Part shown: positions 5,838-11,752 of the stretch, piece after piece
How the letters are laid out: the number at the start of each line of letters is the position of its first letter
How positions within the stretch are numbered: position 1 is the first letter of the stretch
Assembly (NCBI GenBank): GCA_016206275.1
Contig: JACQRY010000044.1
Location: forward strand, 1 to 11,752
Direction: 5' to 3'
DNA length: 11,752 nt
Source of the DNA: Nitrososphaerota archaeon
GTDB lineage: Archaea > Thermoproteota > Nitrososphaeria > Nitrososphaerales > JACQRY01
Program-made: the position numbers and the translations under genes
Notes under the pieces: generated by a model
What the model was told of the DNA's origin: nothing
The model's input: only the letters and a program-made list of their open reading frames with translations
The model's database searches: none

Positions 5838-7305
5838 CAGCTGAACTTATGGCTAAGCTCGCATTCTCCGCGAATTCGTAGATCGGAGCAGGGAATATGC
5901 CTGTGATGATTATGATCAGAGCCGCAGCTACAAGAACTCCTGTTAACCCGAAAGATTCTTTTAGCCTACCTGCTTCTTCAGGGTCGTCCAGATACATGCG
6001 TTTTATGACCCAAGCATAATAGCCGAGGCTAAAACCAGTGTTTAATATTCCTGCGAGGGCCAGCCAGCCTCCCCACCAGACGGCGTTACCCGCTTCAACA
6101 GCAGCCGAGAAGAGGACGAGCTTACTCCAAAAGCCGTTGAGAGGTGGCACCCCTGCAAGACCGAGAAGAGCAATTGTAAGGGTAAAGGCAGTGACCGGCA
6201 TCCTCAGACCTAGACCATTATAACTATCTAGGCTCGGCTTAGCTATTCTGAGCGAGACGGCTGCCACAGCTATGAACGCTGTTGCCTGCATCACGCCATG
6301 TGTGAAAGAGTGGAAGAGAACTCCTATCAAGCCTATGGGTGTGCTTTGAGCGTATGGCGCGACTGCCAAGCCGATAAGTATGTAGCCGGCTTGAGCAATA
6401 CTTGAATATGCAAGCATTCGCGAAATCACCTTTTGGGTTAATGCGGCAATATTTCCTAGAGTCATGGTTGCGACGGCTAGAATGGCGAAGGCCGTAGTCC
6501 ACTCAAGTTGAAAGAATGGTAGAGCAACGACAAAGACCCGTACAGCCACTGCAAACGCAGCTTTCTTAGTGGCTGCAGACAGAAGCGCAGCAACAGTCGG
6601 AGGCGCACCTTCATACGCGTCTGGTATCCACATGTGGAAAGGCACCACAGACATCTTAAGACCGAAGCCAGCCACCAAAAGTGACACGGCTAGAATAGCT
6701 ATGGGGTTAAACTCTGGTGCCAGCTCCTGAAGAGCTAGGACCGCGGTGGCTATGTTGGTGGAGCCTGCCAACAAGTATACCAGTGAGACGGCGTATAGGA
6801 GGACGCCTGTGGAGAATGCGCCCAAGATGAAATATTTTACAGATGCTTCCGTTGAATCTGGGTCATTTTTCCGGAAGCCGGTCAGCATGTAGGTTGGGAG
6901 GCTCATCAGCTCCCACGCGACGATGATCATCAACAGGTCCGCGGCGAAAGCGAGGAGAACCATTCCTAGAGCAGTGAAGAGAAGGAGAGAGTTGTAGGCT
7001 GCTGAGTTGCCTATAGTCTTTACATAATCTATGGATGATGCCGCTACAAGAGCCGACACCGCCAAGACTACGATGCTGAAGAAGACTCCCAGCAAATCAT
7101 TCCTGAACACAGAATGAGATGTAGTAAGACTGAATGCCGGAGAGATCTGTGTCAGAAATATCAGCCCGATAGATACGAGAATTGTCCCCAGAGATATGTA
7201 GCCCGGCAGAGCCTTCTTAGCTTTGCCTCCGGACACGGCTTCTGCGACAAGGATAAGCAGTGCTCCTCCTGCAAGAACCCCGGTTAGGTATATAGGCAGG
7301 TCCAT
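5815..7305 (-). CDS. nuoN: Complex I subunit N, antiporter-like proton pump
   Basis: Polytopic membrane protein of 496 residues, the antiporter-like subunit nearest the hydrophilic arm in respiratory complex I (NuoN/FpoN/NDH-2). Proton-path residues are all present: Glu132 in VAWELMSLP, Lys217 in FGLKMSVVPFHMW, Lys247/Lys248 in SAATKKAAF, and Lys395 in NGFWSKLVLF (Lys in TM12 as expected for N-type subunits). It has many hydrophobic segments (about 14) and ends in a short Ala/Ser-rich tail. ATG 7305 lies only 2 bp after the nuoM stop, with a weak G-rich site (AGGGGGCG) upstream, so translation is probably coupled. It is the last gene of the operon inside this window; its TGA (5815-5817) lies within the end of the opposite-strand polyprenyl synthase gene. 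Whether the electron donor is NADH, F420H2 or ferredoxin cannot be told from membrane subunits. Confidence 0.95.
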   Translation of the reverse strand: MDLPIYLTGVLAGGALLILVAEAVSGGKAKKALPGYISLGTILVSIGLIFLTQISPAFSLTTSHSVFRNDLLGVFFSIVVLAVSALVAASSIDYVKTIGNSAAYNSLLLFTALGMVLLAFAADLLMIIVAWELMSLPTYMLTGFRKNDPDSTEASVKYFILGAFSTGVLLYAVSLVYLLAGSTNIATAVLALQELAPEFNPIAILAVSLLVAGFGLKMSVVPFHMWIPDAYEGAPPTVAALLSAATKKAAFAVAVRVFVVALPFFQLEWTTAFAILAVATMTLGNIAALTQKVISRMLAYSSIAQAGYILIGLAVAPYAQSTPIGLIGVLFHSFTHGVMQATAFIAVAAVSLRIAKPSLDSYNGLGLRMPVTAFTLTIALLGLAGVPPLNGFWSKLVLFSAAVEAGNAVWWGGWLALAGILNTGFSLGYYAWVIKRMYLDDPEEAGRLKESFGLTGVLVAAALIIIITGIFPAPIYEFAENASLAISSAATAVAPS

Positions 7306-7307
7306 TT

Positions 7308-8786
7308 CTACGCGCCCCCTAAAGCAGCTACTACAGACCTTGACAATGGGTCAACTATACTTAGAAGGAGTGAGGGGAAAATCAGAAGAATGATCAGTGG
7401 AATCAGGTATACGGATAGGGTTAATGCAGAGAACCGGCTTAGGTCATGTTGATGCAATTCTTCTTTAGGCTGGGACATTACGGTCCTCCTTACAACCCAC
7501 ATGAAGTATCCAGCAGTAATCCCCGGGACAAGTACGACTACAGCGTATATCGGGTTTACAGAAATAGCTCCTATGATAACCATGTATTCACTTATGAAGG
7601 TGCTGAAGATGGGTGCACCCATGCCTGCTAAAGATCCGAGAATCACCAACACGGCCGTCCTAGGCATGGTGAATCTGAGGCCTCTTAACATGGTCACATC
7701 TCTGGTGCCAGCCTGCTCGTGTATGTAACCTGACAACATGAATAATAGGCCTATTGCGGCGGCATGATTGAACATTTGGAAGATCGCTCCGGATATCCCG
7801 AACAGGTTTCCGCTAAAGCCACCGAGTAGAACGAAGCCCATGTGGTTTATGCTGGTCAACGCAACCATTCGTTTGATATCCTTCTGAACTAATGCTACCA
7901 ACGCGCCGTAAAACATGGTGACTATGCCGAAGGCTATGAAGATCCAAGCATACTGCGTTGAGACTTCAGGCAGGATTTGCAGGTTGACCCTGAGGAAACC
8001 ATAGCCTCCCATCTTCAGCATAACTCCCGCCAAAAAAACGCTGATGGGCGCGGGTGCTTCTACGTGAGCGTCGGGAAGCCAAGTGTGGAAGGGGACCACA
8101 GGTAGTTTTACTCCGAAGCCCACAAAGGTGGCCACAGCTACCAAGCCTTGTAGCCAAAACGGGATCCCCCCGTTCAAAGCTAGGCGAGCCAAGTCAGGCA
8201 TGTTGAAGGTGTTAGGGCTTGTGAAGAAGTAGAGGCCCAGGAAGCCTAGAAGCATAATGGCGCTTCCTACATAGGTAAATATTATGAACTTCATGGCCGC
8301 GTACTTCCTCCTCGGTCCTCCCCAGATCCCTATGAAGAAGAACATTGGGATGAGGACCAGCTCCCAGAACACGTAGAAGAAAATCAGGTTAAGGGACGTA
8401 AAGACGCCGATCACCGCACCCTCGAAGATCAGTATGAGAGCGTAATACTCCTTGATCCGAGTGGTAATCAAGTCAAACGAACCGAAGACCACCAGCACTG
8501 TGAGGACGGCGGAGATTAGCACCAGTGGAGCGCTAAGGCCATCTACACCCAGGTAGTAGTCTACTCCGCTGAACGCTGGGATCCAGCTTATGGGTCCCTC
8601 CACGAAACTGTAGTTTGCGCCTGCTCCTGTTTGAAGAATGTTGACGAAGACATTCAATGCTATCCCTAGGGTGACTAATGATACTGCCAGCGTGAAGCCT
8701 TTGACAACCTTGTCGCCGGCTCTTCCCAGCAGAAGGGCTACTGCTGCACCGATTATCGGGATGAAGATCATTAATGAGAGAATCAT
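7308..8786 (-). CDS. nuoM: Complex I subunit M, antiporter-like proton pump
   Basis: 492-residue polytopic membrane protein of the NuoM/FpoM/ND4 type. Key residues: Glu142 in FWELVLIPMFF (TM5), Lys227 in GVKLPVVPFHTWLPDAH (TM7), Lys258 in VMLKMGGYGFLR (TM8), and Glu400 in TFISEYMVI (TM12, where M-type subunits have Glu while L and N have Lys). The loop VALVQKDIKRMVALTSINHMG is typical. All proton-path positions are intact, so this is the canonical M subunit of the cluster. ATG 8786 is chosen because an AGGAG lies 9 nt upstream, overlapping the nuoL stop codon. It sits between nuoL and nuoN in a tight minus-strand operon, which implies stoichiometric production with its neighbours. Confidence 0.95.
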   Translation of the reverse strand: MILSLMIFIPIIGAAVALLLGRAGDKVVKGFTLAVSLVTLGIALNVFVNILQTGAGANYSFVEGPISWIPAFSGVDYYLGVDGLSAPLVLISAVLTVLVVFGSFDLITTRIKEYYALILIFEGAVIGVFTSLNLIFFYVFWELVLIPMFFFIGIWGGPRRKYAAMKFIIFTYVGSAIMLLGFLGLYFFTSPNTFNMPDLARLALNGGIPFWLQGLVAVATFVGFGVKLPVVPFHTWLPDAHVEAPAPISVFLAGVMLKMGGYGFLRVNLQILPEVSTQYAWIFIAFGIVTMFYGALVALVQKDIKRMVALTSINHMGFVLLGGFSGNLFGISGAIFQMFNHAAAIGLLFMLSGYIHEQAGTRDVTMLRGLRFTMPRTAVLVILGSLAGMGAPIFSTFISEYMVIIGAISVNPIYAVVVLVPGITAGYFMWVVRRTVMSQPKEELHQHDLSRFSALTLSVYLIPLIILLIFPSLLLSIVDPLSRSVVAALGGA

Positions 8787-8795
8787 TCAGCTCAT

Positions 8796-8800
8796 CTCCT
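8796..8800 (-). promoter_or_regulatory. Shine-Dalgarno of nuoM overlapping the nuoL stop
   Basis: On the minus strand TAGGAG contains both the nuoL stop (TAG, 8801-8799) and the nuoM ribosome binding site AGGAG, 9 nt before ATG 8786. This arrangement suggests a terminating ribosome re-initiates on nuoM. Confidence 0.75.
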
Positions 8801-10916
8801 ATCTTAACGTCAGCACCGCCAAAATCACGATTATTATGCCTACTACGAAGATGAAGACGTATTGCTCAGCTATGCCGCTCTGGATCTTCCTAGCAGTTCT
8901 TGAAAACATAGTTCCAGCCGCGGCAGTACCGTTGGCGAACCCGTCAATAACGTTAACATCAATCCAATTGCCAACAGAGGACAGAACTATAGATGAAGAG
9001 GCCGCTGAGCCACTAATCCTGTCGATGACCCCAGTCTCAAATACTTTGAATAATATTGTGCTAAAAGTAGCTACCGGATATACGAAGACCCTGTAATAGA
9101 AGGCGTCGATATACCAGCGATTCTCTAAGAACTTGTAGAGACTTGCTAAGAAACCTCTAGACACAAGTGATGACGGATCAGCGGTTCTCGCAATGTAATA
9201 TCTGTATGCTGGAAATGCGCCTACCGCAACTCCAATCAGACTAATACCCAGTGCAACCGGATTGACTTTGAAACCCTCTTCCACCACATGCATCCCGAAG
9301 ACATTCTCTAAGGAACTCCCTGCAATGCTGTGCAAAACCCCCTCATAGAAGGGGCCTGCTAACCCTATGGCTAAGGTGGCCACTGCGAGAATGGCGTAGG
9401 GCAACCACATTACTCTTGGAGCTTCGTGGAGGTGATGACCATTCTTCTCCATCTCCTTGATGTGATGGCTAGGCTCTCCATGAAAGATCATGCCTATCAT
9501 TCTGACGGTGTAGAAGGCTGTGATGAAGACGGTTGCTGCCGCAAGTATGGTCAGCGGAATGGCTGAAGCGGTATGCTCGGCTGAAAGTGTTGCGCCTAGG
9601 ATGGCGTCTTTGCTCCAAAAGCCGCTAAAGAGCGGTATTCCTGCCAGTCCAGCTGCAGCTAAAAGCATGGAGATGTATGTTATCCCCATAGTCTTCCTGA
9701 GACCTCCCATTTCGTTCATGTACTTGGTTCCTGTGGCATGTATCAGGGCTCCTGCGCCCATGAACAGGGCTGCTTTGAAAATGGCGTGGCTTGTAAGGTG
9801 AAAGAAGCCTGCGACATAGCCTGCAGCGAAGTTTGCTGCAAGTCCAGCTACACCCATGCCAAGCATCATGTATCCTATCTGGGAGACCGTTGAGTAAGCC
9901 AGAACTTTCTTCACTTCTTTCGCCACCATGGCTTGTGTCGCAGCCAAGAAAGCTGTAATGACGCCTATCCAAGCGATGACTTCAAAAAAGCCAGTCACAC
10001 CAATACTAGATGCAGCAACAAAAAAGATAGGACCTACTCGGGCCACCAGAAAGACACCGGCTTTCACCATCGTCGCGGCATGTATCAGAGCCGAAACTGC
10101 TGTCGGACCAGCCATAGCGTCTGGGAGCCATTCATGTAAGGGGAACTGAGCGGATTTTCCGATTGCTCCTCCGAATATTAGGATGCCGACTGGGATCAAC
10201 AGGCCCATAGATGCTAAAGTGGAGGCCCACTGCTTATCTTCCGCCAAGTGAACAAAGTCGAAGGTTCCGGCTACTGAGTAAAGGATCAATATTCCTATGA
10301 GGAAGCTAATGTCCCCTATCCTAGTGGTGACAAAAGCCTTCATTCCAGCGTGAGTGGGGGAATAGGCTTGAGGTACTCCCCAAGCCGTGTGGCCTGGTGT
10401 GCCTACCCAGCGCTTTTCCTCATCTCTGTTCCAGAAACTTATGAGGCCATAGGAGGCCAAGCCCACGCCCTCCCAACCGAAGAAGAGCTGCAGGAAGTTG
10501 TCGGAGAGCACTATTAGCAGCATGCTGCCTATGAAAAAGTTCATGAAGAACCAATATCTTGTCAGGTTGGCTTCTCCCTTCATGTAGCCGAGGCTGTAAA
10601 CCATGATGAGAAAGCTGATCCATGCGACAACGTTTGCCATGAGTACAGCCAAGGGATCAGCTAAGACACCTGCAGTAATTTTGAGGGAAGGGATCCAGTT
10701 CACCTGGTGGTGTATGACTTGTCCGCCTAGCGCAGCTGGTAGGAGGGAGGCCGCTAGGAGAGCCGATATCAGTGAGAAGATGACGGCAAAGTAGTCTCTA
10801 ACCTTGTCTCCAGCTTTTGCAATAAGGGGTATTAGAATGGCGGCTAGCATAGGAACGAACCAGACTAGCCACGGTGTGAGTGTAGCAAACGTTAGTGGCG
10901 TTATTTCAGTCGCCAT
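8799..10916 (-). CDS. nuoL: Complex I subunit L, distal antiporter-like pump with extended lateral helix
   Basis: 705-residue NuoL/FpoL/ND5-type subunit, longer than the 613 of E. coli. Proton-path residues are present: Glu149 in FGWEGVGLASYG, Lys254 in GKSAQFPLHEWLPDAM, Lys285 in TMVKAGVFL, and Lys436 in SGFWSKDAIL. After TM5 there is an extra segment with VGTPGHTAWGVPQAYSP (about 170-187), absent from E. coli NuoL and, from memory, typical of archaeal L subunits. The C-terminus carries the amphipathic helix HL that runs along the M and N subunits, then a final membrane anchor. From the YxxVFVxP motif to the end is 99 residues against 69 in E. coli, and HL holds a 26-residue near-duplication. 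ATG 10916 is preferred because AAGGTGAT lies at good spacing; ATG 10922 (TGATG overlap with the upstream stop) and GTG 10925 are alternatives. Expressed with the three other pump subunits. Confidence 0.94.
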   Translation of the reverse strand: MATEITPLTFATLTPWLVWFVPMLAAILIPLIAKAGDKVRDYFAVIFSLISALLAASLLPAALGGQVIHHQVNWIPSLKITAGVLADPLAVLMANVVAWISFLIMVYSLGYMKGEANLTRYWFFMNFFIGSMLLIVLSDNFLQLFFGWEGVGLASYGLISFWNRDEEKRWVGTPGHTAWGVPQAYSPTHAGMKAFVTTRIGDISFLIGILILYSVAGTFDFVHLAEDKQWASTLASMGLLIPVGILIFGGAIGKSAQFPLHEWLPDAMAGPTAVSALIHAATMVKAGVFLVARVGPIFFVAASSIGVTGFFEVIAWIGVITAFLAATQAMVAKEVKKVLAYSTVSQIGYMMLGMGVAGLAANFAAGYVAGFFHLTSHAIFKAALFMGAGALIHATGTKYMNEMGGLRKTMGITYISMLLAAAGLAGIPLFSGFWSKDAILGATLSAEHTASAIPLTILAAATVFITAFYTVRMIGMIFHGEPSHHIKEMEKNGHHLHEAPRVMWLPYAILAVATLAIGLAGPFYEGVLHSIAGSSLENVFGMHVVEEGFKVNPVALGISLIGVAVGAFPAYRYYIARTADPSSLVSRGFLASLYKFLENRWYIDAFYYRVFVYPVATFSTILFKVFETGVIDRISGSAASSSIVLSSVGNWIDVNVIDGFANGTAAAGTMFSRTARKIQSGIAEQYVFIFVVGIIIVILAVLTLR
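8922..9038 (-). repeat. Degenerate 26-residue (78-bp) tandem duplication in the nuoL lateral helix
   Basis: Two related peptide segments lie exactly 26 codons apart: ETGVIDRISGSAA (9038-9000) and DVNVIDGFANGTA (8960-8922). They share VID, acidic first residues, small residues in matching places and a final Ala; the DNA is similar only in the core (GTCATCGAC against GTTATTGAC). The similarity is weak enough that a chance resemblance within a helical, Ala/Gly/Ser-rich region is possible, but it coincides with the place where this helix is longer than usual. Confidence 0.5.
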
Positions 10917-10920
10917 GTAC

Positions 10921-10928
10921 ATCACCTT
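10921..10928 (-). promoter_or_regulatory. Shine-Dalgarno AAGGTGAT at the nuoM-like/nuoL junction
   Basis: AAGGTGAT on the minus strand covers the last codon and the TGA stop (10924-10922) of the upstream pump gene and lies 4 nt before ATG 10916. The TGATG overlap at 10924-10920 offers a second coupled start. Either way, nuoL translation appears tied to the gene before it. Confidence 0.6.
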
Positions 10929-11752
10929 GGGATTACGCTTGACACCAGCGGAACGATCCAGTCAGTCACATATCCTGGCAATATCCCTAGGAGAAGAGTC
11001 ACTGCTGCCAAGAACAGCAGTGGGATGGTTACAGTAGGACCTGCTTCCTTCACGTCTTTAAGTTCATCCGGGAGAGAGCCGAAGAAGATCCGTTTCACTG
11101 TCCATAGACTATAGCCTGCTGTAAGAGCAGTGGAGGCTAATGCAATAACTGCTATTGCATAGTAGATTGATGCGCCCATCTTTGTCGCGGTGGCCAGCGA
11201 GCCGCTGAAGATCATCCACTCTGACTGGAAACCATTGGTTGGAGGTACCCCCATAATAGCTAAGAAGCCGATCATTGCCGCTACCGCGGTTAAGGGTAGT
11301 TTGCTTCCCAAGCCACCCATCTTGCTTATGCTTCTTAATCCGTGGGCTTGAAGGATTACTGTCCCGGCGATCATGAAGAGGATTGCTTTTCCTGTTCCGT
11401 GGGCTACGAAGTGGAAGACTGCTCCAGACACGCCGATTGACGCTGCACTTGCTATGCCGAAAATGATGTATCCCATCTGGCTTACGCTTGAATATGCTAG
11501 AAGCCGCTTAATGTCGTCTTGAGCAAAGGCCATCAATCCGCCATATATCATTGTGATAAGACCCCAGACTGCAATGGCGAGGGCTATGGTTGAGTAAGCT
11601 CCGGGGAGAATAAAGACGAGTATCCTGATCAAAGCGTAGCCTCCGATGCCGATCATCGCTGGACTCAGCAGCGCGCTGATTGGAGTTGGTGCTTCTGCAT
11701 GGGCATAGGGTAGCCAAATATGCAGGCCGAAGGCTGCTAGCTTGACGGCTAG
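10922..11752 (-). CDS. Additional NuoM-type antiporter-like subunit, 5'-truncated by window edge
   Basis: The last 276 residues of a fourth antiporter-like complex I subunit; the frame is open to the right edge, so the ATG at 11656 is internal. The visible part runs from TM7 to the C-terminus: Lys4 and HIWLPYAHAEAPTPISA (TM7 and following loop), AQDDIKRLLAYSSVSQMGY, the TM11-like HFVAHGTGKA, and Glu178 in TNGFQSEWMIF. Glu at this TM12 position is M-type, unlike the Lys of L, N or MrpD proteins. Oddity: the lysine of broken helix TM8 (MLKMGGYG in the neighbouring NuoM) is Gly35 here (MIGIGGYA). The stop overlaps the nuoL start region, so it belongs to the same operon. It is best read as a second M subunit in an enlarged complex I. 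A membrane-bound hydrogenase or Mrp-type subunit is less likely given the location and the Glu. Confidence 0.88.
   Translation of the reverse strand, partial: LAVKLAAFGLHIWLPYAHAEAPTPISALLSPAMIGIGGYALIRILVFILPGAYSTIALAIAVWGLITMIYGGLMAFAQDDIKRLLAYSSVSQMGYIIFGIASAASIGVSGAVFHFVAHGTGKAILFMIAGTVILQAHGLRSISKMGGLGSKLPLTAVAAMIGFLAIMGVPPTNGFQSEWMIFSGSLATATKMGASIYYAIAVIALASTALTAGYSLWTVKRIFFGSLPDELKDVKEAGPTVTIPLLFLAAVTLLLGILPGYVTDWIVPLVSSVIPR

Noticed and set aside
8638..9096. Plus-strand open frame of about 150 codons across the nuoM/nuoL junction
   Set aside because: It lies antisense to two well-supported genes, shows no family motif, and its hydrophobic, Thr/Ile-rich make-up is what the complement of membrane-protein codons gives.
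9601..9680. Stretch resembling 6120-6180, both reading like AAAAGCCG...CCTGC on the plus strand
   Set aside because: This is the shared TM12 motif (GIPLFSGFWSK in NuoL, GVPPLNGFWSK in NuoN) of paralogous pumps, not a mobile or regulatory repeat.
10922..11752. Reading the partial pump gene as an Mrp antiporter (MrpD) or hydrogenase subunit
   Set aside because: It overlaps nuoL by a translational-coupling junction and has Glu at the TM12 site, as in NuoM; Mrp-type pumps have Lys there. Not fully excluded because the N-terminal half is outside the window.

Overview
The window most likely comes from an archaeon, probably of the TACK/Thermoproteota side (Thaumarchaeota or Bathyarchaeota-like), with a base composition near 50% GC. 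This rests on an isoprenyl diphosphate synthase of the kind used for ether lipids, a TATA-like element placed for a short-leader transcript (4569-4580), TTG start codons, and archaeal-looking complex I membrane subunits. No rRNA or tRNA is present, so the lineage is an inference.

Left part (1-4492), carbon and nitrogen metabolism. A short-chain dehydrogenase/reductase cut by the left edge is followed by about 300 bp of non-coding DNA. Next come an M24 (pita-bread) hydrolase and an ornithine cyclodeaminase/mu-crystallin family protein, 26 bp apart and probably one transcript. A PLP-dependent class I aminotransferase lies convergent to them. Together they suggest handling of an amino acid, imino acid or N-acyl compound, but the substrate cannot be read from the sequence. 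The SDR and the M24 protein both have substitutions at catalytic or metal positions.

Middle part (4493-5837), lipid precursor synthesis. Divergent from the aminotransferase, a promoter region drives a 114-residue protein of unknown function and, 15 bp later, a short polyprenyl diphosphate synthase with both Asp-rich motifs. Its last codons overlap the end of the respiratory operon by 23 bp, tail to tail.

Right part (5815-11752), respiratory complex I. On the minus strand, four antiporter-like proton-pumping subunits lie in tandem: a NuoM-like subunit (cut by the right edge), NuoL, NuoM and NuoN, joined by a TGATG junction, a Shine-Dalgarno sequence overlapping a stop codon, and a 2-bp gap. 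Canonical complex I has only three such pumps. The NuoL here has a lateral amphipathic helix about 30 residues longer than that of E. coli, containing what looks like a 26-residue tandem duplication. A fourth pump together with a longer tether helix is the signature of the enlarged complex I variants proposed to translocate an extra proton. This is the most interesting content of the window.
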